The translations under genes were made by a program, and so were the position numbers. Source: DATGKR01 sp035294565 (GTDB lineage: Bacteria > Actinomycetota > Acidimicrobiia > Acidimicrobiales > Palsa-688). Taken from it: a stretch of 18,980 bases of DNA. Numbering within the stretch: position 1 is the stretch's first letter; each line of letters opens with the position of its first letter. The stretch spans positions 1 to 18,980 of the forward strand of contig DATGKR010000019.1 in assembly GCA_035294565.1 (NCBI GenBank), read 5' to 3'. Under the pieces are notes generated by a model that had not been told where the DNA came from, searched no databases, and saw nothing but the letters and a program-made list of their open reading frames with translations. Of the stretch, positions 7,321-15,557 are shown in pieces.

Positions 7321-8184
7321 CTAGTGACCCGGCCCGCCCGCCTGGGTGATACCCCTCTCCGCCGCCTCGACGAGCAGTACCCGGCCCTTGACCGAGTGGC
7401 GCTCGAGGAGCTCCCGGCCGGCCTCCTGGACGGCCGGGCCCTCCTCCCTGGCGCACACACCGATCAAGGTGGTGCCAGCCCCCGACCAGAAAGAGGTGAG
7501 GGCGCCCGCGCGGCGCAGGCCTGCCAGGAGGGCGGGCGCCTCGGGGAACAGCGAGGCGCGGGCGTCCTGGTGGAGGCGGTCGTCCCCGGCTTCGGGTAGG
7601 AGCTGCCGCAGGTCGGCGAGACCGGCGATGAGCAGCCCCAGCCGGCCGAGGTTGAACACGGCGTCCTCGCGCCGGACCTGGTCGGCCAGGACCCTGCGTG
7701 CAGCCGCGGTGAGCAGCTCTTTGTCCGGAACGAGGGCGACGAACACCAGGCCCGGGTCGAGGGCGAGCCGCCTCCAGACCGCGCCGCCCCCGATCGTCGT
7801 GGCCACCACGAGCCCCCCGAAGGCCGAGGCAGCCGCGTTCTCGGGGTGGCCGTCGACCTTCACCCCCCACGAGAAGGGGTCGCCGGCGCCGGCGGCAGCG
7901 GCGGCAGCGACCGCAAGCGCCGCCGACGAACCGAGCCCGCGGCCGACCGGTATGGCCGAGTCCACCTCGATCCGCAGCCGGTCGGTGCCCGCCACCTCGC
8001 AGGCCACTCGCGCCGCTAGATGCTCCCGGTCGAGGGGCAGATCCGAGCCCTCCCCGCTTGCGACGACCTCCAGGCGGTCGGCCGGCTCCACCGACACCTC
8101 GACGTGCAGCCCGACGGCGACGGCGAGGACGTCGAAGCCCGGACCCAGGTTCGCCGACGACGCCGGAACCCGGACCCTCGTCAC
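7321..8184 (-). CDS. thrB: Homoserine kinase
   Basis: The 287-residue product is a GHMP-family kinase that phosphorylates L-homoserine with ATP, the penultimate step of threonine synthesis. The N-terminus VRVPASSANLGPGFDVL is characteristic of ThrB. The GHMP phosphate loop is PVGRGLGSSAA at 79-89. The C-terminal SFWSGAGTTLIGVC stretch matches the family's third motif. The start is GTG at 8184, ten bases past the ftsK stop, so translation is probably coupled to ftsK. In many Actinomycetota thrB lies with hom and thrC; neither is here. With dapA and dapB it makes this cluster carry three aspartate-family enzymes. Other GHMP kinases (mevalonate, galactose, CDP-ME kinases) are less likely given the N-terminal signature. 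Confidence 0.93.
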   Translation of the reverse strand: MTRVRVPASSANLGPGFDVLAVAVGLHVEVSVEPADRLEVVASGEGSDLPLDREHLAARVACEVAGTDRLRIEVDSAIPVGRGLGSSAALAVAAAAAAGAGDPFSWGVKVDGHPENAAASAFGGLVVATTIGGGAVWRRLALDPGLVFVALVPDKELLTAAARRVLADQVRREDAVFNLGRLGLLIAGLADLRQLLPEAGDDRLHQDARASLFPEAPALLAGLRRAGALTSFWSGAGTTLIGVCAREEGPAVQEAGRELLERHSVKGRVLLVEAAERGITQAGGPGH

Positions 8185-8194
8185 CGGGGAGGGC

Positions 8195-10555
8195 TCACCC
8201 CCCGCCTTCCTGGAGCTCCTCCAGCTCCTCGACGCTCATCAGCACCGCCCGGGCCTTGGAGCCCTCCGACGGCCCTACCACTCCACGCCTCTCCAGGAGG
8301 TCCATCAGCCGCCCGGCGCGGGCGAAGCCGACGCGCAGCTTGCGCTGCAGCATCGACGTGGAGCCCAGCTGCGAGCGGACCACCAGCTCGCGGGCGGCGT
8401 CGAGCAGCTCGTCGTCGTCGTCCTCGCCGCCGCCAGCGGCACCCCCTGGGCCGTCGTCGCTGCCCTCCACCCCCTCGACGTAGCGCGGCTCGGACTGGCG
8501 CCGCCAGTGGGCGACGACCTTGCGGACCTCGTCCTCGCCGACCCACGCCCCCTGGATGCGCCTGGCGACGCTCGAAGAGGCGGTCAGCAGCAGCATGTCG
8601 CCCTGGCCGATGAGACGTTCGGCACCCGGCTGGTCGAGGATCACCCTGCTGTCGGCCAGGCTGGACACGGCGAAGGCCAGACGGGACGGCACGTTGGCCT
8701 TTATGACACCTGTGATGACATCTACCGAGGGGCGCTGGGTTGCGATGACGAGGTGGATGCCCACCGCCCGGGCCATCTGCGCGATCCGGCAGATCGACTC
8801 CTCGACGTCGCGGGCGGCGACCATCATCAGGTCGTTCAGCTCGTCGACGATGACGAGCACGAACGGGAGCCGCTCGTAGGTCCTCCTCTCCTCCCCCAGG
8901 GCGGGCTCCTGGTCGAGGTCGCCCCTGTCGTAGGCGGCGTTGTAGCCGGTGATGTCCCTCACGCCGACCTCGGCGAGCAGGTCGTAGCGGCGTTCCATCT
9001 CGTGCACCGCCCACGATAGGGCGTTGGCCGCTTTCTTCGGGTTGGTGACGACGGCGGTGAGCAGGTGGGGCAGGCCGTTGTACTGGCCGAGCTCGACCCG
9101 CTTGGGATCGACGAGGATCAGCCGGACCTGGTCGGGTGTGGCTCGCACGAGGACGCTGGTTATGAGCGAGTTGATGCAGCTGGACTTCCCGGCGCCGGTC
9201 GCGCCCGCTATGAGGATGTGCGGCATGTTCGCCAGGTTCTCCAGCACCGGTCGGCCGGCGATGTCCCGCCCCAGACCGACTTCGAGGGGATGACGGGCGG
9301 CGCGGGCCTCGCTGCTGGAGAGGATGTCTCCGAGGGAGACCAGCTGGCGCTGCTGGTTGGGCACCTCGACCCCGATCGCCGAGCGGCCGGGGATGGGGGC
9401 GAGGATCCGCACGTCGGCGGCAGCCATCGCATAGGCGATGTCCCTCTGGAGGTTGGTGACCTTGGCGACCTTGACCCCCGAGCCGAGCTCCAGCTCGTAG
9501 CGGGTCACGGTCGGCCCGACCGTCATGCCGACGAGCCTCGTCTCCACGCCGTGGGCGGCGAGCGCCTCCTCCAGCGTGCGCCCCATGGCCTCGATGTGGC
9601 GGCGGTCGACCTCGGCGGCCTTGGATCTCTTCAACAGGGCTAGGGGCGGCAGCCGCCACGGTGTCGGCTGGCCGGCCGGTCCGAGCGATATCGACAGTTG
9701 CTCGGCCTCTTTGGGCTCCTCGTCGCGCCACTGGGTCAGCTTCGGGGCCTCCGCTGCCTTGGGCTCCGCGTCTGGCTCGCCGCCGGCACCGTCGTTTTCG
9801 GCGGCGGCGCTCTGCTCCGGGCTGGGATCCTGCTCCCCGACGGCCGCGGCGGCCCGGCGGGCCGATGTGGAGGGGTGGCGCTGCAGGGCCCGTCTGCGCT
9901 CCGCTCTTCGCGGCGCCGCCGCCAGCCACCGCAGCGCCGTCCCCGCGGCGTGCCCGGAGGCGGCCACTCCGGCGGCGGCCATCGACACGGCGTGACGGGC
10001 GGAGGTGGCGGTCATGAGCAGCACGCCGATCAGCGTCACCGCGCCCAGCACGACGGCGGTCCCCCACGAGCCGAGCCCGGCCGCCAGCGGCTCGGCGGCC
10101 CCGAACCCGATCCATCCGCCGGCGCCGCGGCCCCCTTTGGACAGACCCCCGGCGAGGGCGCCGCTCGCCGCGAGGGCGGCCAGCACGACCGTCGCCCCGC
10201 CGGCGACCCTCGCCCACGGCCGGGCCCTGGCCTCGGCGCTCTCCCGTTGTGAGGGTCGCCTCGGGTGGGCCTCCCGGATGATCGCCCAGCCGACCGCCGC
10301 AATGGCCGGGGGCAGGAGCAGCCGCGCCCAGCCGAGCAGGTCGGCGCTCGCCCGGGCGACGGCTCGGCCCGCGGGGCCGGCGAGGTCGCCTGTGTACGCG
10401 CCGAGGGCCACCAGCACGGCGGCCAAGATGAGAACCAGGCCCCACAGATCGTCCGACGGGCGCCTGACCCGGGGCCCCCGTCGCCGCGGGGCGCGCCTCG
10501 CGGCCGGGGCCCGGGTCGCCGGGGTTCTCCGGCCGCGGCGGGCGGTAGCAGTCAC
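8195..10555 (-). CDS. ftsK: FtsK/SpoIIIE DNA translocase
   Basis: The 786-residue product is the membrane-anchored, septum-located motor that clears and aligns chromosome ends during division. An Arg/Pro-rich N-terminal 34 residues precede about four membrane segments within residues 35-190. A low-complexity Glu/Ala linker follows to about 290. The motor domain has Walker A GATGAGKS with Lys457 and Walker B VLVIVDELNDLMM with Asp571, followed by the family signatures ATQRPSVDVITG and IKANVPSRLAF. The C-terminal gamma winged helix (about 715-780: SMLQRKLRVGFARAGRLMD) is the part that reads KOPS/SRS DNA polarity signals. The start is GTG at 10555 with AGAGG six bases upstream. Most homologues have DELADLMM where this protein has DELNDLMM. 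It lies 56 bases after rnj, the usual actinobacterial order. Confidence 0.96.
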   Translation of the reverse strand: MTATARRGRRTPATRAPAARRAPRRRGPRVRRPSDDLWGLVLILAAVLVALGAYTGDLAGPAGRAVARASADLLGWARLLLPPAIAAVGWAIIREAHPRRPSQRESAEARARPWARVAGGATVVLAALAASGALAGGLSKGGRGAGGWIGFGAAEPLAAGLGSWGTAVVLGAVTLIGVLLMTATSARHAVSMAAAGVAASGHAAGTALRWLAAAPRRAERRRALQRHPSTSARRAAAAVGEQDPSPEQSAAAENDGAGGEPDAEPKAAEAPKLTQWRDEEPKEAEQLSISLGPAGQPTPWRLPPLALLKRSKAAEVDRRHIEAMGRTLEEALAAHGVETRLVGMTVGPTVTRYELELGSGVKVAKVTNLQRDIAYAMAAADVRILAPIPGRSAIGVEVPNQQRQLVSLGDILSSSEARAARHPLEVGLGRDIAGRPVLENLANMPHILIAGATGAGKSSCINSLITSVLVRATPDQVRLILVDPKRVELGQYNGLPHLLTAVVTNPKKAANALSWAVHEMERRYDLLAEVGVRDITGYNAAYDRGDLDQEPALGEERRTYERLPFVLVIVDELNDLMMVAARDVEESICRIAQMARAVGIHLVIATQRPSVDVITGVIKANVPSRLAFAVSSLADSRVILDQPGAERLIGQGDMLLLTASSSVARRIQGAWVGEDEVRKVVAHWRRQSEPRYVEGVEGSDDGPGGAAGGGEDDDDELLDAARELVVRSQLGSTSMLQRKLRVGFARAGRLMDLLERRGVVGPSEGSKARAVLMSVEELEELQEGGG

Positions 10556-10611
10556 AACAGCCTCTACAGTAACAGCAGCCCCACGGACAACGGGCCGACC
10601 CTTGGCGGCGC

Positions 10612-12273
10612 CTAGACCTCCATCACGACCGGGACGATCATGGGCCGGCGGCGGGTCCTCTCGTTGACGAACTTGCCGAGCGCCTGCCGGGCCCGGCGGC
10701 GCAGCGTCTCGAAGTCGGCGGGCCCCGAATCGGCAGCCTCCTCCAGCGCGGCGAGCACGGCCTGGCGGGCCTCGCCGAGGAGCTCCTCGGCTTCAGGGGC
10801 GTGCACCCAGCCCCGGGTGACGATCTCCGGTCCGGTGAGCACCTCCCCGGTGCGGGCGTCGACGGTGACCACGACGACGACGACACCCTCCTCGGCGAGC
10901 ACCCTCCTGTCCCTCAGCACGCCCCGACCGACGTCGCCGACGATGCCGTCCACGTAGAGGTAGCCGGCGGGGACCTCGCCGGCGAAGTCGATGCCCTGAG
11001 GCCCGAGCTCGACCACGTCCCCGTCCTCGGCGAGGAGGATCCTCCCGGGATCCACCCCCATCTGCGAGGCGAGCCGGGCGTGGTGGCTCAAGTGGCGGAA
11101 CTCGCCGTGGACCGGGATGAAGCACTCGGGGCGCGCCAGCGACAGGAGCGTCTTGAGCTCCTCCCGCTTGGCGTGCCCGCTGACGTGCACCTCGGCGAGA
11201 CCCGAGTGGACGACCTCGGCCCCGAGGCGGCTGAGCCCGTCTATCACCTTGCCCACGTTGGTCTCGTTGCCGGGGATGGCGTGGGAGGAGAGGACGACCA
11301 GGTCCCCCTCGCCGACCGAGAGCCACTTGTTGTCCCCTGACGCCATCAACGCCAGCGCCGACATCGGCTCCCCCTGGGACCCGGTAGAGATCACGCACAC
11401 CCGGCGGGGGTCGAGCTGGCCGACGCGTTCGATCTCGACGATGCTCTCGTCGGGTATGCGCAGGAGGCCCATGGAACGGGCCAGGCTGACGTTGCGGGCC
11501 ATGGACCGGCCGAGCGTGGCGACCGTGCGGCCGTTGGCGAGCGCGGCGTCGGCGATCTGCTGGATCCGGTGGATGTGGCTGGCGAAGCAGGCCATGATCA
11601 CCCGCTTGTCGGGGTGGGCGGCGAAGAGGTCCGAAAGGACCTTGCCCACGGCGCGCTCGCTCTCGGTGTGGCCTTCCTCTTCGGCGTTGGTCGAATCGCT
11701 CAGCAGCAGCCGGATGCCCGGCCCGGCGGCGAGCGCCCCGATGCGGGCGAGGTCGGTGGGCCGTCCGTCGACCGGGGTGAGGTCGATCTTGAAGTCCCCC
11801 GAGTGCAGTACCACCCCCTGGGGGGTGTGGAACGCCGTGGCGAAACCGTGGGGCACGGAGTGGGTCACGGGGATGAACTCGACGTCGAAGGGACCGATCC
11901 GTCGCCGCTCGCCGTCGGCAACGGGGACGAGCTCCGTTCGGCCGAGCAGTCCCGCCTCCTCGATCCTGCTGCGGGCCAGCCCGAGGGTCAGAGCCGACCC
12001 GTAGATCGGGAAGGACACCTCGCGCAGCAGGTAGGCGAGCCCGCCGCAGTGGTCCTCGTGGCCATGGGTGAGGATGCATCCCTCGAGACGGTCGGCGTTG
12101 TCGCGGATGTAGGTGAAGTCCGGCAGGACCAGGTCAATGCCGGGCATGTCGGCATCGGGGAACATCAGCCCGCAGTCGAGGAGCATGATCCTGTCCCCCA
12201 CCTCGACGCAGGCGCAGTTGCGCCCGATCTCCCCCAGCCCGCCGAGGAAGACGATCCGTACCGGTTCAGCCAT
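10612..12273 (-). CDS. rnj: Ribonuclease J
   Basis: The 553-residue metallo-beta-lactamase-fold RNase has 5'-to-3' exonuclease and endonuclease activity in mRNA decay and rRNA maturation. The opening VRIVFLGGLGEIGRNC is typical. The zinc-binding HGHEDH is at 70-75, and further ligands are visible in HSVPHG and the GDF stretch. The beta-CASP domain occupies the middle, and SGHAKREEL with VHGEFRHL marks its end and the return to the MBL fold. A C-terminal domain of about 110 residues is present, as in full-length RNase J. The start is ATG 12273. Its occurrence in one gene string with PNPase places a 5' and a 3' exonuclease under possibly shared control. Confidence 0.95.
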   Translation of the reverse strand: MAEPVRIVFLGGLGEIGRNCACVEVGDRIMLLDCGLMFPDADMPGIDLVLPDFTYIRDNADRLEGCILTHGHEDHCGGLAYLLREVSFPIYGSALTLGLARSRIEEAGLLGRTELVPVADGERRRIGPFDVEFIPVTHSVPHGFATAFHTPQGVVLHSGDFKIDLTPVDGRPTDLARIGALAAGPGIRLLLSDSTNAEEEGHTESERAVGKVLSDLFAAHPDKRVIMACFASHIHRIQQIADAALANGRTVATLGRSMARNVSLARSMGLLRIPDESIVEIERVGQLDPRRVCVISTGSQGEPMSALALMASGDNKWLSVGEGDLVVLSSHAIPGNETNVGKVIDGLSRLGAEVVHSGLAEVHVSGHAKREELKTLLSLARPECFIPVHGEFRHLSHHARLASQMGVDPGRILLAEDGDVVELGPQGIDFAGEVPAGYLYVDGIVGDVGRGVLRDRRVLAEEGVVVVVVTVDARTGEVLTGPEIVTRGWVHAPEAEELLGEARQAVLAALEEAADSGPADFETLRRRARQALGKFVNERTRRRPMIVPVVMEV

Positions 12274-12298
12274 TCAGCGCTTCAGCCGCGTCGATGCT

Positions 12299-12365
12299 TC
12301 GCCGGCGGGTCGCTCTGGCAGTCGCCACGTCGGCGCCTCGCCGGCGGGTCGGTTTGGCAGTCGCC
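12299..12365. repeat. Two-copy 28-bp direct repeat, period 39, between dapA and rnj
   Basis: The copies lie at 12299-12326 and 12338-12365. They share the blocks TCGCCGGCGGGTCG and TGGCAGTCGCC and differ only at two positions between these blocks (CTC against GTT). Immediately after, TCGCCGCTTCG occurs at 12361-12371 and again at 12378-12388, so almost the whole 120-base gap between dapA and rnj is repetitive. The 39-bp period is a multiple of three, and the plus strand reads through it as AGGSxWQSP repeats, but nothing suggests that strand is translated. The gap holds no other recognised element. Confidence 0.75.
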
Positions 12366-12393
12366 GCTTCGCCAACTTCGCCGCTTCGGCACA

Positions 12394-13290
12394 TCAGCCG
12401 TTCAACGCTTCCAGCAGGAGCCGGGCCTGCTCCTCGAGGCCGGCCGGTTCGGGGCCCATCGGCGGGCGGCAGCCGCCCACCCGGTGGCCGAGGACTCTCA
12501 TGGCCGCCTTGGCGGGCACCGGGTTCGGGGCTTCCTCGGTGGACTGGAACCTGTGGGAGGGGATGAGGCGGGCGTTCAGGCTCCGGGCGTGCTCGTTGTC
12601 CCCCTTGCGGAAGGCGGCGATCATCTCCGAGACGACCGGGCCAGCCCAGTGAGACTCGACGGATATGACGCCGACGGCCCCCACCGCCAGGAGGGGCAGG
12701 GTGTCACCATCGTTGCCGCTGTAAAGCTCGAAGCCCGCCGGCGCCTCGGCGATTAGAGCGGCGGCGCCCGCAGGGTCGCCGGTGGCATCCTTGACACCGG
12801 CGATGACACCACCGTGGGCGAGACGCAGGATCGTGCCAGACGACACTTTGCGCCCGGTTCGCACGGGGATGTCGTAGAGAAGCACTGGCAGGCCCGACGC
12901 CGCCTCGGCGATGGCCCGCACGTGGGCTTCGATGCCTGCCTGTGACGGGCGGTTGTAGTAGGGGGTAACGGCGAGGATCCCCGACACCCCCGCCTCGCGG
13001 GCCCAGCCGGTCAACTCGACCGAGTGCGCCGTGTCGGCGGTGCTGGTGCCGGCTACCACCGGCACGTCCACCGCGTCGACCACACAGCGCCAGAGGTCGC
13101 GCTTCTCGGCGTCGCTGAGGGTGGGCGACTCGCCCGTCGTCCCTGCGAGGACCAGGAAGTCGTTGCCGTTTGCGGTGAGCCAGCGGGCGAGCCTGGCGGC
13201 GGCACCGAGATCGAGGCTCCCGCGATCGTCGAAGGGGGTCACCATGGCGCAGCCCACCGCACCGAACCTGCCCTGGCCGGAAGTGGTCAT
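12394..13290 (-). CDS. dapA: 4-hydroxy-tetrahydrodipicolinate synthase
   Basis: The 298-residue TIM-barrel aldolase condenses pyruvate with aspartate semialdehyde, the first step of the diaminopimelate/lysine branch that also feeds peptidoglycan. Key residues are visible: Thr51-Thr52 in AGTTGESPTLSDAEK, the YYN motif at 111-113, Tyr139 and Arg144 in LLYDIPVRTG, and the Schiff-base Lys167 in GVKDATGD. Length and motif spacing are normal. ATG 13290 matches the family start (a short lead, then FGAVGCAMVTPF). The upstream Shine-Dalgarno is weak. The gene is separated from dapB by a 222-base gap with a direct repeat and from rnj by 120 bases, so it may have its own promoter; no clear -35/-10 pair is seen. 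N-acetylneuraminate lyase relatives are excluded by context with dapB. Confidence 0.95.
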   Translation of the reverse strand: MTTSGQGRFGAVGCAMVTPFDDRGSLDLGAAARLARWLTANGNDFLVLAGTTGESPTLSDAEKRDLWRCVVDAVDVPVVAGTSTADTAHSVELTGWAREAGVSGILAVTPYYNRPSQAGIEAHVRAIAEAASGLPVLLYDIPVRTGRKVSSGTILRLAHGGVIAGVKDATGDPAGAAALIAEAPAGFELYSGNDGDTLPLLAVGAVGVISVESHWAGPVVSEMIAAFRKGDNEHARSLNARLIPSHRFQSTEEAPNPVPAKAAMRVLGHRVGGCRPPMGPEPAGLEEQARLLLEALNG

Positions 13291-13398
13291 GGCAGAAGCC
13301 TACGCGTCGAGGGGCGGGTCCCCTGCTCTTCCGGGGAGTCGGCGCCGCTGCTCGGGGAGATCCCGAGTGGCCGCACGGCGCCTGCCTCCGAGCGGCTC

Positions 13399-13481
13399 CG
13401 CTACTTGCAACCAGGCCGCGTGGGTCCCGAGCCGCCGTTCGCCTCGCTACCTGCAACCAGGCCGCGTGGGTCCCGAGCCGC
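13399..13481. repeat. Two-copy 37-bp direct repeat in the dapB-dapA gap
   Basis: A 37-base unit starting CGCTAC and ending GAGCCGC is present at 13399-13435 and 13445-13481 (period 46) with one mismatch, ACTTGC against ACCTGC. The shared core contains TGCAACCAGGCCGCGTGGG. The nine bases between the copies and the flanks are unrelated, so the unit boundaries are sharp. The repeat fills much of the 222-base gap between the dapB stop and the dapA start. Nothing else is recognised in that gap. Confidence 0.85.
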
Positions 13482-13512
13482 TGCGAGGCGCCTCCAACCC
13501 AAGGAGGCTGGC

Positions 13513-14268
13513 TCAGATCCCGAGCAGGCGGTCCAGGCCGACCGTGAGGCCGGGCCTGTCGCCGGCACCGCGGAGAGCGAGGAGGATCCCCGGAACGAAC
13601 GACTGGCGGTCGAGCGAGTCGTGGCGGAGCGTCAACGTCTGGCCTGCCGCACCGAGGAGGACCTCCTGGTGGGCGACCAGGCCGCGCAGACGCACGCTGT
13701 GGATGCGAATCCCGCCTGGGCCGCTGCCGCCCCGCGACCCGGCGACGGTCTCCACCGTGGTCGGGTCTGGCGCCCACTCCGAGGAGGCGGCGGCGATACG
13801 CTCGGCCGTCTGCACGGCGGTCCCCGACGGCGCGTCCACCTTGGCGTCGTGGTGCAACTCGACGATCTCGGCAGTATCGAACCACGGGGCGGCCAGCTCG
13901 GCGAAGCGCATCATCAGCACCGCCCCGACGGCGAAATTAGGCACCACCAGGCAGGCGAGGGGCCCCTCCTCCGGGAAGGCGGCTCGGAGACGCTCCAAGG
14001 CCCCCCCGCCGATGCCACTAGTGCCTATCACGGCGTGGATGCCGTTGGCCGCACACCACAGGGCGTTGTCGACCGCTGCCGACGGCACGGTGAAGTCGAT
14101 CGCGACCTCCACGCCGGCTTCCGTCATCGCCTCCCTGTCGGGACGGAAAGACGGGCCGTCGCCAGCGGGATCGACGGCCGCTGCCAGATTGAGATCTGAC
14201 GCTGCCTCGACGGCTTGCCTGACTGTGGTTCCCATCCGCCCGGCGGCGCCGAACACACCTACCTTCAT
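13513..14268 (-). CDS. dapB: 4-hydroxy-tetrahydrodipicolinate reductase
   Basis: The 251-residue enzyme reduces the DapA product with NAD(P)H in diaminopimelate and lysine synthesis. The N-terminal Rossmann motif is MKVGVFGAAGRMG, with glycines at 7, 10 and 13. The catalytic and substrate-binding block ELHHDAKVDAPSGTA is intact, with His139, His140 and Lys143. The frame stays open 33 codons further upstream, but those residues have no family character and would run into the peptidase gene, so ATG 14268 is preferred. It lies 58 bases after the M16 peptidase gene. In many Actinomycetota dapB occupies exactly this place between the peptidase and dapA. Confidence 0.96.
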   Translation of the reverse strand: MKVGVFGAAGRMGTTVRQAVEAASDLNLAAAVDPAGDGPSFRPDREAMTEAGVEVAIDFTVPSAAVDNALWCAANGIHAVIGTSGIGGGALERLRAAFPEEGPLACLVVPNFAVGAVLMMRFAELAAPWFDTAEIVELHHDAKVDAPSGTAVQTAERIAAASSEWAPDPTTVETVAGSRGGSGPGGIRIHSVRLRGLVAHQEVLLGAAGQTLTLRHDSLDRQSFVPGILLALRGAGDRPGLTVGLDRLLGI

Positions 14269-14326
14269 GCCGCTCGCCTCCGAGAACCTGTCGCAAAACC
14301 GGCGGAGAGGACCTCCGCTTGCGACC

Positions 14327-15550
14327 TCATCCCGCCGGTCCCACCGTCGCCACTGTCCGGGGCCCACCCAGCCACTTGGCCGCGACTTCGTTCACCTGCT
14401 CGAGGGACAGGGCCGAGAGCCGCCGGTCGATCTCCTCGAGGGTGAGCACCCGTCCGTGCACCAGCTGCGAGTGCCCGATGCGGCTCATACGGGCGCCGGA
14501 GTCCTCCATACCCAGAGCAGTGGACCCGCGGATGTGGCCCTTGGCGGCCTCCAGCTCCTCTGCCGTTATGCCTGCGGTCGCCACCCGCTCGAACTCGGCC
14601 TCGATGAGCTCGCGTACCTGGCCCGCATTCGAGGGGGATGTACCGGCGTAGACGGCCAACGCCCCGGCTCCTTCGAAGCCGAGGCGATAGGCGTACACCG
14701 AGTAGGCCAGGCCCCGCTCCTCGCGGATCGACTGGAACAACCTGCTCGACATCCCCCCGCCGAGGACGTGCTCGACGATGGACATAGCGTGGCGTTCCTC
14801 GTCGTCGCGGTCGGGCCCCGCGACAGCAACCGCGAGGTGCGCCTGCTCGGTGTCCCGCTCCACGTCGAGCCGCCGGACGGAAGGCTGGGTGGGAGGATTG
14901 CGACGGGGAGGGGCCCCTCCGGCGGCGCCACCCGAGCGCTCGACGAGCTGCTCCACCAGCCGGTCGTGGTCGACCCGACCAGCTGCGGCGACGACGACGT
15001 TGCCGGGAAGGTAATGCTCGCCGTGGAAGCGGGCCACGTCCTCGACCGTCATGGATGAGACGGTCCCGGCATCACCGAGCACCTCCCGTCCAAGCGGGTG
15101 GCCAGGGAACAGAGCCTCGGAGAGCACGTCGTGGACGAGGTCGGCGGGCTCGTCGGCGTGCATCAGGATCTCCTCCAGGATCACCTGCCGTTCGGATTCC
15201 AGCTCGTCTGGCCGGAACGCCGGCCTCCACACGATGTCGGAGAGGATGTCCACGCCCATGTCGGCGTCGGAGGCCAGCATCCTCAGGTAGTAGGTTGTGT
15301 ATTCCTTGGTCGTGTAGGCGTTCATGTCGCCGCCAACGGAGTCGATCGCAGTCGCGATCTCCCGAGCCGACCGTTCGGGAGTGCCTTTGAAGAGCAGGTG
15401 CTCGAGAAAATGGGAGGCGCCCGCCCGCGCCGGGGGCTCGTCGACCGAGCCGGTCCCGACCCAGAACCCGATGCTGACCGAACGCACGTCGGTCATCTCC
15501 TCCGTGACGACGGTGAGACCGCCTTCGACGGCGGTGCACCGGTGCCGCAC
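14327..15550 (-). CDS. M16 family zinc peptidase (processing-peptidase-like)
   Basis: The 407-residue product is an inverzincin-type metallopeptidase. The inverted zinc motif HxxEH is HFLEH with His47, Glu50 and His51; the third ligand is one of the glutamates of VILEEI at 126-127. The N-terminal half is the catalytic M16 domain, and the second half (about 165-407) is the M16C partner domain beginning near the SSMTVEDVARFHGEHYLPGN stretch. No signal peptide is seen, so it is probably cytoplasmic. The true start is inferred to be GTG 15550, seven bases after the pnp stop. The frame reaches further upstream inside pnp, but that extension is Arg/Pro-rich and lacks family character. There is no clear Shine-Dalgarno, so coupling to pnp translation is likely. 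The physiological substrate is unknown. Confidence 0.92.
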   Translation of the reverse strand: MRHRCTAVEGGLTVVTEEMTDVRSVSIGFWVGTGSVDEPPARAGASHFLEHLLFKGTPERSAREIATAIDSVGGDMNAYTTKEYTTYYLRMLASDADMGVDILSDIVWRPAFRPDELESERQVILEEILMHADEPADLVHDVLSEALFPGHPLGREVLGDAGTVSSMTVEDVARFHGEHYLPGNVVVAAAGRVDHDRLVEQLVERSGGAAGGAPPRRNPPTQPSVRRLDVERDTEQAHLAVAVAGPDRDDEERHAMSIVEHVLGGGMSSRLFQSIREERGLAYSVYAYRLGFEGAGALAVYAGTSPSNAGQVRELIEAEFERVATAGITAEELEAAKGHIRGSTALGMEDSGARMSRIGHSQLVHGRVLTLEEIDRRLSALSLEQVNEVAAKWLGGPRTVATVGPAG

Positions 15551-15557
15551 GGGCTCG

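Noticed and set aside
4858..7599. A 913-codon plus-strand open frame opposite cinA, pgsA, rimO and thrB
   Set aside because: It is Gly/Arg/His-rich without any recognisable domain and lies antisense to four well-supported genes. High GC makes stop codons rare in such frames.
7097..7870. A 257-codon minus-strand frame covering the DUF5679 gene and part of thrB
   Set aside because: It is low-complexity and shifted relative to two frames with conserved motifs (double CxxC protein and homoserine kinase).
8181..10445. A 754-codon minus-strand frame overlapping ftsK in another phase
   Set aside because: The sequence is almost entirely Arg/Gly/Pro/Ala and the ftsK frame carries all motifs.
13399..13481. 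A minimal CRISPR array in the dapB-dapA gap
   Set aside because: There are only two units with a 9-base spacer and no cas genes; true spacers are about 30 bases.
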